Shown here in pieces: positions 11,205 through 26,500 of a DNA stretch of 64,000 nucleotides. Made by a program: the position numbers and the translations under genes. The notes under the pieces were generated by a model that saw only the letters and a list, made by a program, of their open reading frames with translations, ran no database searches and was not told the origin of the DNA. Source of the DNA: Sipunculus nudus (lineage: Eukaryota > Annelida > Sipuncula > Golfingiida > Sipunculidae); assembly GCA_026874595.1 (NCBI GenBank), contig CM049309.1:16944576-17008575 (forward strand), written 5' to 3'. Position 1 is the stretch's first letter. Each line of letters starts with the position of its first letter.

Positions 11205-14200
11205 TATTTTATTATTCAATATCCTTGATAACCGGTGCTTATCACACAGGCCGTATTTAGCCTTTTTATAGTGACTTTAAACTTGTAAGGAGCATTGACA
11301 AATATAGAAAAGACGATAGTTAGATAACACGAACAGGTCAGAATATTTAAGCTTGATCAATGGGGTTTGCTATGAATGATTCCCCCACACCTGTAGAACT
11401 ACAATTTGGTCCGAACAAAATTCACCAACACCTACCGTAATGCATCTAAAACTTCCTTAATTTCTTAGATGGACATACCCTTATATTGTTGAAATCAAGA
11501 AACAATTTGTCTTTTAGATATGTTACATTATTCGTTTGGTGATTCAAAACCCTAGGCTGTTACCATTTTTAAACTAAATTTGATACTTTTTCAGTTCTAA
11601 AACCTCTCAGTATTCGGCATATACTCATTTTCGTTTACATTTTCTTCCTTTTTTTATTAAATACTCGGTGTCTTTAGAAAAGAGTGTCAAACACTTTTTC
11701 AACTTTACTAATCTTCTAGATGTTAGACTATAAAGATCTTATAGAGAATGTGCATGTGCAGGTTTTAAAATAATGTTCTAGATTGTGAGACTTTAAAACC
11801 TGAAGTCAGTGAACAGTCTTTACACCTTGGTATTTCAAAGGGCTTGATATTCATGTCATTCCAATTCACAATTTCTCCAAATGCATATATGTCAGGAAAT
11901 TCAGGAAGTTGAACTTTATTTTTCTATGATAACTGATAATACCAAAAAAAAATCCCATCAGACTTTCTTCACTTTTAGTTCAAAGTCTCATGAATTTTCC
12001 TCTTGATTTTGCGGAATTTACTTTGTACGAAGCATGTGCGTTCCCAACCAGGTTTTTGCCAAAGATGTCTGATTAGCATGCAGTTATTAGGAATGTAATG
12101 CCATTATGGCAAAATTATAAACATTCCCTTCTCCCTTTACATTCACGCAGCATTCCTATGTTGCAATAAAAGATTTGATTTGAACTTAAAAAAAAACTTG
12201 TTTACAATATTCTTATACTAGTTAATCCATAAATAGCAATATGAATGAGTAAAAACATCTGGCAAAACCATTTCTCCGGACTCTCTCGTTGTATAAAGGA
12301 ACGTGCCCTTCTGTCACGTGTTTAATAGGATCACTTGACAGGATAATAATGAGGGACGTAATACCGTTCTAAGGTTGTCCATCTATAAACTAGTTGTTGG
12401 ATAACATACGCTCTTTCTTTGCAGACAGCTGCCGGGCTTTCCTGGACGCATAGACTAACTCATAAAAGGTCAGCCTTCCCTGCCCTTGGCTGAAAAAGTA
12501 ATGATCCCTTGCTGCAGGAAGTGACTGTATTATGTCTGGGGGCTGCCAACTTCCTGGATTGTCCATTACAGCTGACCACGGTATACAGGAGTTGATCAAT
12601 GTTCCCATTAGCTGCATGGCCTTCCACTGTGTACACAGTATGTTCGAGGTTGATGGCCAACATTTATAGAATCTCGGTTGATCTCGAAATGAAAGGTCAG
12701 TGATGGTATAACTCTATGCTGTATATTTTGAACGTAATAATTAACTGCTGGTGGTAATCATAATATTGACATAGAAGCTGCCAATAGGAAGAATGAGATG
12801 GACATTAATTGCCGATGATATATCAGGCTATAAACCAAACGCACTCAATGTTTTGGGGAACATTAAATAAACACCAGTGTATTACAGAACACAATTTAAT
12901 GACTTTTACGTAGGTGATTATAATAACCGGTAGTCTTGGAGGTTCTTGTCAATCAATACAACGGTAGTTCACATTTTTTAAAACTTTGTCACTGAATAAC
13001 AGCAGAAATGTTTAACTCTCACAGAACCTTAAAATTATAACTTCCAACTGTAGAATAAGTAACGGAATGCAGAATCCAAGCAAACAACTATCGAGAAAAC
13101 AAGGGCCTAGAGGCATAAATAGTCCCCCGCCATATGTTCAACCAAGAAAATGTGGCATCAATGATACCCAAATTTTTCAAAACCTTGGAAAGAACCCCGT
13201 CTCTAAATAAAAAAAACTTGCAAACACAAACTTTAATTAAAAAAAAAAGAAAATGCATGATAGGCTTTTTATTTATCCAGATGACCCAGGTTTAACTTGA
13301 CAGATTGAACAAGAGATACCGAGGGACAGGTTATCAAAAATAAATCCCTGTCATAGTTATGAAAAGAAATAGCAAAGACAAATGCCTGTAACATTTGATG
13401 CAGGAAGTCGTTAGACAGAGTCACCTGCAGGTTAAACACATATGCCTAAAAGAATGGTAATGATTGGTAAGATAAAATTAACAGATTTTGCAGCATATAA
13501 ATTATGGAAAAAATGTGAAATCAGAACAGTTTGCGATCAGCAAAATTCGAATTCCGGTGGAAACATCAGTCTGAAAATAGTTCTATTCAATATATTATTC
13601 ATTGAATCCCCCTAGCTCGAATAAATCCTTGCGTATATGATTTGATGGCTAAAGTGTTCTTGTTTAATGACTTACCTGAAGGAGCGCAGAAAGGTGCTAA
13701 GCAGAGGTTGCGCCACCTGCAGGTTATAATCACATGTCAGTCATATACTGAGTAAGTCTGTAAAGTTTGGCGAAGAAAGCAGCAAGGGTCTTAAAAATAG
13801 GTGGTAAGAATGGGGCGGGATGGAGGGACTGAAGGTGGGACGGACAAGAAAGACGGACGGACAGACACGGGCCATTTCAGTAGTCATCATTCCTTGAGGC
13901 GGGGGAACTATAATCAAAACTTTCACGGCATGTAACGGTCACTGATCAAATATTAAAAAAAATATTTATTTACATTTCATTATGTTATCTTTGGCATATC
14001 CTGCAAATGCGTTACATCTGGACACAATATATATCAGGTTTAAAAACAGTCACACACCATATCCTTTTTTTTTTACTCTAAACTGATTTTTCACTATGAC
14101 TTTCGGTTGAATTTCCATATATATATATATATTTGAATGCCACGTCACAGTCTATCAATAATCTTGGAGGGTACAGCTCCCGCTTCTCAGCTGATCTGGA

Positions 14201-14309
14201 GATACTAAATTTGTGCACAAAGAAGATACCTTATTAATGAAAGACTGGCAGTATATGTATATAAATAATACAGCCATATTAAATACAACTACAATTTTTA
14301 AAAAAATCA
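11205..14309. other. Intergenic stretch; right part holds the P450 3' UTR
   Basis: No coding exon is recognised. Read on the minus strand, the sequence downstream of the P450 stop at 14310 has a possible polyadenylation signal (tttatt on the plus strand, near 13963-13970), which would give a 3' UTR of about 340 bases. The remainder is AT-rich without identifiable features. Confidence 0.35.
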
Positions 14310-17300
14310 CTAACTGCGGCTTCTTTCTTTGACATTTAACCAGATACCATTTTTTGCTCGAAGGACAAGTTTAAAACAAGGGACTGGTTTGTCATGAACG
14401 CTGAACTCAAAGTTCTTCAACAAGAGGGCGCCACATGTCTTCAGTTCGTACATGGCGAAGTTCTGGCCTATACAGTTCCTAAAACCAAGGAAAGATTTTC
14501 ATATTTCAACATATGTCATACGACATATGATAAAAATATTAACTAAATTACATCAAACTGAAACACATATTATAAAGTAAAATTATTTTTCGTTTATAAT
14601 GGTCCAAATAAGAGTTGAGAGCTAGAATGTTCAAAAATGAGATTTAATTAAAAAAGCATTAAGAAAGCGTATATACCTTTATAAACGCATATAGGTTAGC
14701 TGTTTATTTGAATAGGGATCAATCTGCAATGTCTCAGCTGAACAACACATAACGTCATATTTTACTGTTAAACTAGCAAAGATTATCGTTGTTTCAATTT
14801 AAAATAAAATAGCTAAAAATGTACACAGCATGAGACATTGTCTACGAAGCCACGAAAATATAAACGGCACGAAATATTCCGGAACATACCTCGGACCGGC
14901 AGAAAAAGGAACAAAGGCGTGAGGTGAACGTCCCCGGCTGTTTGCTGACGTGAACCTTGACGGGTCGTACTTTTCTGGATCAGGCCAAATTTTCGGATCG
15001 TGGTGAAGTCCGTATATGTTTGCCAGGATCCATGTGCCTAAAGGATGGATTTGAAGAAATGTTTAAGGAAAGCATTGAATCACTCAGGGTTGTAACAATG
15101 AATGAATGAATAAATGAATGAATGAAGGCATGAACGAACGCATTAATGTATGAATGAATGAATGTCGAATAATTGAATGAATGAATGAATGAATGAATGA
15201 ATCAATCAATCAATGAATCAATCAATCAATCATTCAGTCAATATATAAAAGAGAGAAGTGAAAGACTGGCCGAAAACTCTGGTTGAATGGACTGATACCC
15301 CGGCCGTATATAGGCGGTAATTCGGCAGCGTTGAAGTGAATAGAAGTCTGAAATACTCCTTGAAATATGACACTTTGAATTTGTTATAAGAGTTAAAATA
15401 TAATTCCTATATAAAATCTAGAAGATTAAACTAACAAAAAGGAAAATAAAAATGGGGGTCCAATCTCGCGTTTTATATATTAGTATATGAAAAAGGGTTA
15501 AAATTGGGCATTTTAAACATATTTAAACCAAAGGGATATAAAAAAATGATTCAATCGGAAACGTAAAGTGAGATCTTCATTACATTTCTCAATATATCTA
15601 GAATAATATTCACGATCGAATAATGAAAAATAATATAAACAGGTCGCTGTGCTACTTTTTTCATCTTAGCGAAAAGTTCTGGTAAAAATCAAGGGAAAAC
15701 GTTTTTTTCTGTGGTGCCGCCGTCAGGTCGACTTTATGCCCCCGCCACCGAATTCCATTAACTATACCTGAACGAAATGCAATTTCTTCATCAGAAAGGA
15801 CTCTACTGTAATGATACACTAGCTATCTCGTGAAATGAAATGTATCAGAATACTTCATTAACAATAGGTCACGCGATACGATACATGGAGTTAGTATTAG
15901 AGTTCAGATTCCGTGTCCCTGCTTTTCCTTGTTCAAGCTCGCCTTGCCGTGTCCTAAAACTTTAGGAGTAATCAACTGGCTTGCGGGTTAGTGGCGGTTA
16001 GCCAATCGAAAGCTAATTATCTAACTTTGGGCTAACAATGTTTCGGCTTGCACGCGCTGGGCCGCTGACGATTATGAAATGCGCTGGGTCGCTAGTTAAA
16101 TGTTGGGATTTTTGCTTGATGGTCATACATTGTCAATCTATTAATGCGAGGCATCTGGAAATACTGATACGATAATTGACTTTGTATCGCGATATATCGG
16201 TGTACCGATAATTCGGAACAGCACTTTAGAATCGGGGTAGCCAGCAATGGTTTACGTCTCAACCTAGTCTTTATCAATCTGCCATGGCACAACACTTAAA
16301 TACTGGAAACAGTTTATCTACCGATTAGTGTTGGGGAAAAATAAATTCTGAATTTTGAGATAACCTTTAATAAAAGATAGAGCGTTTGTTTTGGTTTTTT
16401 TTTTTTTGCCATTCGTAACCTTTTTACTGGAATGCATTGATTGCATCGCGCCTATAAAGAGCGTATTTCATGTACAAGGCCGGATTATTACCGATTCCTA
16501 GGAAATTTAATAAACAATTAAGGGGGAACATGACACTTTAAACTACCAATGGAATTTCTTAGATAGTTTGCACATGATATCTACAAGACATACTTTGTAA
16601 AATTATTAAATGAAAATTGGGGGTCAATGTGCTTATTTTTGCAGTATATGAAGCTGAAAATTGACACTTGTGGTGGGTTTTTATATGATATTATAACTAA
16701 GGGGGAAACAAAAATTACATATTTTAGAAAACTGACCAATGTATTTTTCATAATATTCTAAATAAACATGCAGAATTAAATATAAATCTTATTTATAAAC
16801 AAAAATGTGTATGTCAATGGGTTAAATTTTAAAATATTAGGCCAAAATATGAAAATTTTGGACATTATTAGTTTAGGAAAAATCCATAAGGTGGCGCTGG
16901 CGGTTTTGAGTCAGAGAGCAAGTCTACACATGAATGGCTTCTGGCGTCAACATATAAAAAGAAATATAAATATCAGCACTAAAATACTATGGGTATATAC
17001 TAATAATCTCTTCAGAATTACACCATCAGTGTCACTTACAATCATATGGTGATATTTATGCTCTTTTTTGTCATCTACTTGCAACTGTCAAAACTGACAG
17101 TTGACAACAGAGCCGTGGCGTTGGCATATTCCTGCACTTGAGCCTCTTCTGGTGATATTCTGGTGAAATTATCTTTGTAAAACTTTGATACTATTAGAAA
17201 ATATAATTAAATAAAGCAGTCACACTGAGCATTCCTACAATAATTGTTCATCGTAGTTACTTTTCTCAAATGATGCCCTGAAGCGATGACGTTGTTCATG

Positions 17301-18554
17301 ACGACAAAAGTCACAAACGGCAAAATATGTAGCCTCGTGATAATATAATTAAACCAGATATTTTTAATTTGCAGTGTCATCAGTAGGGGGCGCCAGTAAA
17401 GTGTCATGTTCCCCCTTAATCCATGGTCTCAAATTCTACTCTCTATCCTGAATATTCATCCACGAGATGTCATCACTATTAACATGATTTACCCCCCAAA
17501 AAGAGTATTTTTATTGATATCCATAATTTTTATATCATATGTTAGAGGATATATGCTTTATTCAGTTACCGCATGTGGTAACGATCAGACATACAAACAG
17601 AAAGAGAGAAAGAATTTAGATTAAAAGAACAAAAATGACTGAACCTTCAGGCGCGGAATGTCCGTTTGGAAACACCATCTGTCTGGTGATCTGGCGAGCC
17701 ACCGTGGGAACTGTGGTATGAATTCGTATACTCTCTTTTATACACGTGGTCAGATACTCTAATTTCGACATGTCATCCCTGTATAAAAGAAAAGTTTAAT
17801 TATAAGTGATACTGTATTCACTGTAGCTGACTATGTCAGGACTTATTATATAATATGATAATTATTTAAGATTATATACAATAATAATAATAACAACAAT
17901 AATAATAATAATAATAATAAATAATAATAATAATAATAATTATATGGTAAAATAAAAAATAACAAGAAAATTATAGTAATCATTGGTTAAACGTTGATAA
18001 ACAATGTTTTGTGCTTCCATGTGACACGTCGTACTGACATGATGCTTTGAACAGTTGTCTTGGATTCACATACATGTATGCGTGAAAATGAAATTAATTT
18101 AAAATAATTTTCATTCTCAGATATATCTATGAAGCATGACAACCTGGTCAGACCAAATAAACGAAGAATTTAGTTTGTAAGGAGAGCAGTTTTTTTTCAA
18201 ATATCTGTTTTTAATTTGAACAACAGTGATAAATCAGTGTGCATGTACAGATTTCATTATATTATTTTGAGGATCTTTATTCAGGAGTATTTTTACTCAA
18301 ACATTTCTAGATCGAACCGATTCACATCATACCATGTGACGTCATTTCTGTCATTCATGACGTCATTAATCTCTTCTACGCACTTCCTCTGGTGCTCCGG
18401 GTTTCGTGCCATATTGTAAAGAAACCAAGACAGTGCTGGAGGAGAGAAATAATAATAATAACCGTAGTCAACATTTGTTGTCGGTTGAGACTTACAGCAG
18501 TTGATGACTTTATTTCTGTATCAAGACTTTTTTGCTGTATCAATGTTGATTTGT

Positions 18555-18585
<31 letters not shown>

Positions 18586-20607
18586 TGGGAGGGGGGCATC
18601 AAATGAAAAATTTTGTTTCTTCTTTTTATTATTTTAGCTCAGCTGACCGTAAGTCTTCTGAGCTATAGCGATCACTCTTTGTCCGTCGTCCGTCTGTCTG
18701 TCCGTCCGTCTGTCCGTCGGTCTGTCCGTTAACCCGGCACAAATCGTAACCACTGGACCTAGAATCTTGTAACTTGAGATTCTGAGAGGTCCATAAAAAA
18801 TCTCCTTGGAAACCAGAAATAAGGTCTCTGTTACCCATATTCTTCGAGCTATGGGGCCCCAAAGTACCCCCCAGAATAATGAAAAATTTGATAAAAACAA
18901 ACTGCAACATCTCAATAACTACAACACTGCTCGTCATGATTTTCGGCATACATATTGATAAAGAGGTGATTCATCAGACTGGTGCAGACTGGTGGCGCCA
19001 TCTGTATTTTTCGATTTTTTACGAATAGTTTTCTCTAATTTTGAGACCTTAAAAAATGTGAACAACTGTTAACAGGGCACAAATGGTAAAGACTGGACCT
19101 AGAATCTTCATTCTTGACACAGTAAGAGACCTATGAAAAGTCTCCATGGAAACCTAAAATTAGGTCTGTGTTACCCATATCCTTTGAGCTATGGCACTCC
19201 AAAGTACAGCTAAGAATAATGGAAAATTTGATACAAAACTGAAGTATCTGAACAACTAATGCAGAGATCACCATGATTGTTTGCATGGATAATGATCATG
19301 GAGTGTTTCATCAGTTTCCGCAGACTGGTGGCACCACCTGTATTTGTTCAGCTTTTTTTTACGAATTTTTTCTTTATTTTGAGTCCTTTAAAGATATGAA
19401 CATCTGTTAACAGGGCCCAAATCATAACAACTTGACCTAGAATCTTCACTCTTGACACACAGGGAGACCCATGAAAAGCCTCCATGGAAACCTGAAATTA
19501 GGTCTCTGTTACCCATATCCTTTAAGCTGTGTGGCTCCAAAATACCCTCCATAATAATGAAAAATTTGATACAAAAACTGCAGTATCTCAATAACTACAA
19601 CACTGATGGTCATGATTTTTGGCATACATATTAATCATGAGGTGTTCCATCAGTTTCTGCAGACTGGGTGTGCCAACTCTATTTTTTTCAATTTTTTACG
19701 ATTTTTTTTCTCTATTTTTGAGACCTTTAAGGATGTAGTTATCTGTCAACAGGGTACAAATCGTAACAACTGGACCTAGAATCTTCATTCTTGTCATGCA
19801 AGGAGGCCCATGAAAAGTGTCTGTGGAAACCTGAAATTAGGTCTCTGTTTCCCATATTCTTCAAGCTATAGGACTCCGAAGTATCCCTCAGAATAATGGA
19901 CAATTTTATTCAAAAGCTGAAGTATCTAAACAACTAATGCAGAGATCACCATGATTCTTTGCATGGATATTGATTATAAAGTGTTTCATCAATTTCTGGA
20001 GACTGGTGGTGCCACCTATATTTTATTCAATTTTTCGAATTTTTTCCTCTTTTTTTGAGACCTTTAAGGATGCTGCCATCTGTTAACGTGGCACAAATTG
20101 TAACAACTGGACCTAGAATCTTCATTCTTGTCATGCAAGGAGGCCCATGAAAAGTGTCTGTGGAAACCTGAAATTAGGTCTCTGTTACCGGTATCCTTTA
20201 AGCCATAGGACTCTGAAGTATCCCTCAAAATAATGGAAAATTTGATACAAAAGCTGAAAAATCTGAACAACTAATGCAGAGATCACCATGATTCTTTGCA
20301 TGCATATTGACCATTAAGTCTTTTTATTAGTTTCTGCAGACTGATGGAGCCACCTGTATTTTTTACGCATTTTTTCTCTATTTTTGGGAATATAATTGCA
20401 GACACAATCTTGGCCTGTTGGTTAATCTGTTTGATGCTTCAGTTGAATGGGTATATACTACCATTCAGATGATAAAATTTCCTTTTGCGAATCTCTTCCC
20501 ATTCAGCTGAGCGTCATGACCCATGGGTCACATATTTAAGCTAGACCTTCTTAGAATTAATTTGAAAAATGACCTTTAGTCAGGTAAAACTCGTAGATGA
20601 CAGATTA

Positions 20608-20687
<80 letters not shown>

Positions 20688-23472
20688 CAAGGCCGTACTC
20701 ACTTCACAGACTATATCTGTTTGGAATTTGATATGAAGAAAAAAGGTTTTTTTTTCTAACGTTATAAGCTCATTTAAGGTAAATACAAATGTTTCCCACA
20801 AAACCATTCCAGTACACGCGGATTAATATATCCATTTTTTTAAATATTTCATACGTTGTTATGATTCTATGTGTGAGTAAACGCAGTCCACGTGTGCCTG
20901 TTTACCATAACAAGACCAGTGGTGCCTCTTGCGCACCCGATACAATTTCCAGGCATGAAGGAAGAAACAATGAAGAAACGCCGGTTTAAAGATTTAAGCT
21001 AAATACAAATGTTTCCCACAAAACCATTCCAGTACACGCGGATTAATATCTCCATTTTTTTATATTTTATACGTTGTTGTGATTCTGTGTGTGAGTAAAC
21101 GCAGTCCACATGTGCTGTTTACCATAACAAGACCAGTGGTGCATCTTGCGCACCCGATACAATTTCCCGGCATGAAGGAAGGAACAATGAAGAAACGCCG
21201 GTTTAAAGCTTCAAAAATCTTGATTTGTATTGTTGCTTGGTACGGCCATCAGCTGCCGTGCGCACTGTTATGTTTTGCGAGGCATATCGCGGCCGGTGTA
21301 AGCGTTTTCTGCTGGTTGTTCAGTTGCGGAAGTCTGTTCCCTCTCTACGGGTCGTAATTTTGCAGCAATCGCTTTCAAACTTACACAGTTGATGGTTAAT
21401 TTAAAATGACAGGAGCCAATTGTTTTTGGTCAATTTAGGTCAAAGGTCAAGGTCAAGGATATCAAAAGTATACAAAACGGATTTTTCTTCATATCTTTTC
21501 ACTATTAGTCGTATCTACTTCAACTATAGCTCATTTTAATCGTCATTCCAAGGTCTGTCTTCTTGTGTATAGCTGACACAAATTTGCCGTAACCATGGAT
21601 ACTTATTTTGGGGGGAAAAGTAATGAAATTCGAAAATCAATGGACTAATTTTTCGAATTTGTCAGTTTTAAGGCTAGAGAGGTCTAGTTTTTTGCATAAG
21701 GTAGCATTCGGTAAGTCTTGCAATATCTCGTACAATATCTCGTGATATTTCGAGATTTCATTCATCTTGCCCAACAGGCCTCAGTTTTATAGGAATCTTT
21801 TTGAAACTGACAAGTTGTAAGTCCTAAACTAATATCTCTAAATTGTTTTTTTATTTTTTTTATACAGCCGCTAGGGGGCGCTACGTGCTAACCTCCTCAA
21901 CATATCATGTTTTAGCCATATCTCCAAAAGTATAAAAATCTCAATTACAGAAAATATGGCATATTTTCTTCCTCTTGGTGTTTTTCATAGCCTAAGTAAG
22001 TAATCTGGTTTCATTCTTGTGTCACCTTGTCAGTATGTCTGTCTGTTTGGCAGTTGTCCTCAGATTCGCCTGCTTGCTGGTTCTTGCGTCTGACATATAG
22101 CATTCTACAGGCCACAGTTTTGAAAGAATCCTTTTGGAACTAGTACATATTATGTTTTACGCTAATATCTTAAAACGTATTTTTCATTTTCCAGATATGG
22201 CGGCTAGGGGGCGCTGCACTCGACCCTCACCTACATATCATTTTTTAGCCATATCTCCATTACCATAAACCTCAATTACAGAAACTATGGCTTATTTTCT
22301 TCCTCTGGCTCTTCCTAATAACCTGAGTAAGTCAACTGGTCTCAATCTTGTGTCACTTTGTTTGTATGTCTGTCTGTTTGTCAGTTGTGCTCAAATTCGA
22401 ATGCTTGGTGATTCTTGCGTCTCACATATAGCATTCTACAGGCCTCAGTTTTGAAAGAATCCTTTTAAACTGGTACATCTCATTTCATACACTAATATCT
22501 CGAATCAATTTTTCATTTTCGAGGTATGGCCACTAAGGGGCGCTGCACATGACCTTCCCCAACATATTATTCTTTGGCCATATCTCCATAACTATAAACC
22601 TCAATTATAGAAACTATGGCATATTTTCTTCCTCTTGGTCTTTTTCATAACCTGAGTAAGTCATCTAGTCTCATTCTTGTGTCACCTTGTCAGTATGTCT
22701 GTCTGTTCGTCTTTTGTTGTCAGCTTTGTCTGCTTGCTTGTTCCAATGTCTTATAAGTCATTCTACGGGCTACAACTTCTCAGCAATGGCCCTGAGGGTT
22801 ATTTCATTGATAAAAACCGACAATATGTTCTGTCTCTCCGTCCGTCTTTAATTTTCTATTTCCGGCAATCGTTCGACCTCTGGTCGTCTAGTTCCACTTT
22901 TGTATAGGGGTGATAACACGATTTTAGAACGAAATATTGGCAGATACCGTTATATAAGGAGAATACACTCACTATATGTCATGTCAGTATATTCAATATA
23001 CATGGTATGTAAAAAGTTCCCTTAAACGTTTTGCCATGCTTTGAGAAGTACTAGTATAATATTACATAATTGCTAATTGTTTCGCCAGTTAATGACTCAT
23101 GTGACTCATTGTTACAATTTTCACAATATTTATAAAATGTTGGCGTTTTCATGTTGTCTTTTACTGCTATCTGGACATAACATCTTAAAATAAAAGGAGC
23201 TTTTCTCTCAAAGGTTCAGAATATTTTGAGAAAAAAATACTTTCTATATTCAGCGTATTTAATTGTTAATATTCAGAAATCTGGGGAAATTACCTTTAAA
23301 AAATATAAAATAAATGTATAGTTCTTAATAGCATTGTGTAAAGCGATGTCGAAATTTCACATCGATTGAATGCAACTAACATTGTAGCATTTGACCACCA
23401 GATGGCGTCAGAGCTGTCCAAGTTTGCAGGTAATGCTACAATACTGAGAAAGTCCTATCGAAATTTGACAAT

Positions 23473-23538
<66 letters not shown>

Positions 23539-26500
23539 AAAATCACATAGCATAGGATTAATTACCTGCGCACCTTATAAACCAACTCGCAGTTGAGAAA
23601 TATAAGAAGAGATTTAATTATAATGCAGGTGATGCGAAGAACATATAACCATGTCCTATAAATAAAGGCATTTCGGATGTATAAAATTATTCAATCTCTC
23701 CATAATTCGTTGCCTACGTCAAATATATGGCCACAGAAAAGGTCTGTAGAATACATCGTTTAAGGAGCTAATTATCTGTTTGAAGACTCCCTTTTCAGTA
23801 TTTAATATGGATCTGCAGAAACCTTAAAATCGGAGTATATTTATCATTGAACGAAATGAAAACAATACCCCAAATAGTAAGGTTTATCAATGGTGTCTGA
23901 ATTTTTTGCAGTACATAACACCATTCTTTATAATATTTCGCTCGGGTCGTATATCGTTTTGTACAATGAATGATATAAATACTGTACCACTTGATGTTGT
24001 GTCGTGACCCTCAAACATGAACGTATCAACCTCGTTTTGAATTTCTTCGTCTGTCAGCCCTGTGCCGTCCGCGTCCTACATAATACAACGAAATAGAGTT
24101 CACATTCCTTGGAACTGATTGTTAATAGCGGTAAACAAATAATGTCGAAATAAGACCTGTATACATGTAACATCCAGATTTAAGTGTATACGTAAAATGC
24201 CGGCCCCAATTAGCGGTTTTGCGCGGGAATGCGACAGGAAAGTATTCCAAAAACAGCGTCTAGGCGATAATCTAACTGCGGTGAGAGTTTAGTGTATCGG
24301 CAAAGTTTAGAGTGGGATAACGCTTTTATGGACCATTCCAAAATTTTATTTTTAAATAGTGATTTTATTAATGTTTATAACTAGCTTTTCACCAGAACGT
24401 ATCTCCTTTTGTGTACCAGGTAACTTTGTTTGAACCACATGAATGGCAATAATTCCTACCTTGGCTTCCAAAAGAATGTCCAGGAAGTCAAGGTGTTTCT
24501 TTTTCTCGTCCTCTTGCTCCTGTTCTTTGGTTTGGTGATTGTTATGCTTAAAAATAAACAGAAAAAGGGGATCAAGGAACATTATGTCCATTATACTTCC
24601 ACGATGCATTACACTATTACAGTATTGCTTTACTATTTCACATGTTAAAATTGCTTCAATGTATATCACTTATAAGTCTCTTATGAATCAGTGACGTAGT
24701 GGAATCCACACCATCCCAGTCTTTAAGATTCGAGTCCAAGTGCACCTTCTTTGAAAATGGAAATTTCAGATTATCATGTACATTTAAAGTTAGTGCACAC
24801 ATGCTTTTACTAAGATGGTTAATTTCATTTATAGCTCCCGCTACTGAGCAACGTCTGGTATATATAGTGTTAGTATTTTGTTATAATCTGTCGGTACATA
24901 TGTCTTGTTGGACCCGGGATGGACTCGGTCTGATTTCTCTAGTCCTCATCTCAGAGTCCGAGTACAAATGCGAGCCCGGGACCTTCGAGTCCAGGTCAGA
25001 GTCTCTAAAAAATGTGGACCGGAGTCCGAACTCGAGTTAAAGTTCCTTCTCAAGTCCTGCATCACTGTCATGAATTATAAAAATTGGAATAAAAGTCTTA
25101 TGAGGATCTGAGGTCATTTAAGTGATACAAGGGCATTTACTGAAATGGAAATTCATATGTATATTTATATTTTTCATGGTTAGTTAATTTATAAAATTGA
25201 ATATAAATATTCGTGAACTTTTCACTTCTATAATTGTCTATAACCTGGTCTTGTTTTGTCTTTGTCTCTAATATGTCGTCTTCACCTATGTTAATTGTTT
25301 TGTTTGATTTCTGATATATCAGTCTCATATATTTAGTACTGTCATTCATCTCACAGCATTCCAATGTCTTATCCGTATTGGACTGACTCGAATTTGTACA
25401 CTTTTTAAAATTAATCCTAAGAAACTTGTATTACAATATATGTATCCTGTATAGATTTACATACTTCTCTGGATCTTTTTCTTCTGCGGATCACATCTTT
25501 GGAATACTGGTGAATAACATCGCACGTCTCCCTGAACTTCCGTCCGTTAGGAGTCAGTTTATACAAGGCTGCCTTATGGACCATCGGATTTCGCACTCGC
25601 TTCATTATCAAATCAGATATTGCATACACCGCTTTGAGATATGGATTGTCTTTCCTTAAAAGAAAACATCATGAAGCTAATCATGGATTATCATCCGGTC
25701 TGTGCAAAGATAGTATTTTAAGGGTGTCTAGGATAATATGACACCCCTAAATTTTTTATCGTATGATAATATACAGTGGAAATTGAACGTAACACCTTTA
25801 TTACAAAATGTATGTTTGCTAAATTTGCTGTGTGGTCTTCTTAACCACAGAAGGAAGAATATTAAAAAAAAAAAGGTTTCTTATAATAAAAAGTTTTTAA
25901 AATTATCAAAAATAATTTTTTTGGTCTTGAAAAGCAAGTGTCTTATAGAATTATAGATTGGCATATATGTTACTTACAGTGTGAATTAAAATATCCTTAA
26001 GATTATTTTTTTCAAATGTATTTAACATATTTATAAATCCGTATCATATGAAACAAGACAGATTTTAAAATGAACACTTTACGTTTCGGCAAATAAAATA
26101 AACTTTATAAATTTAAGAAATATATCCTTTTTTTATATATTTATATTACAAACAAACATATTGACATCATTGTGAAGGATAGTTGACATACCCTATCTGA
26201 GAATTAACAAACATTATATACTTTTAAATGTTTTATTTAATATATTTATTTTGAACAAAATTCATTCTGTGGTTTGGAATAACAAACACCAAACTTTCAT
26301 TTTGTAATAATTTTGTTTCCAATGTAAATTATGATACAAATATTGTTTTGACCAATCAAGTTATCATCGACACCCTTTAAGCAAGAATCATTGTCGTAGT
26401 CATATAGCAATCTCATAATTTTTTTATATCTCAATATATCTTTAGTTTTAAAAAAGTTTATATTACCCTGTATCAGTTTGCATGCATATATATGATTAAA

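Noticed and set aside
18629-20270. Minus-strand frames over R1 units
   Set aside because: Same peptide recurs from unit to unit because of the repeat; no conserved domain.
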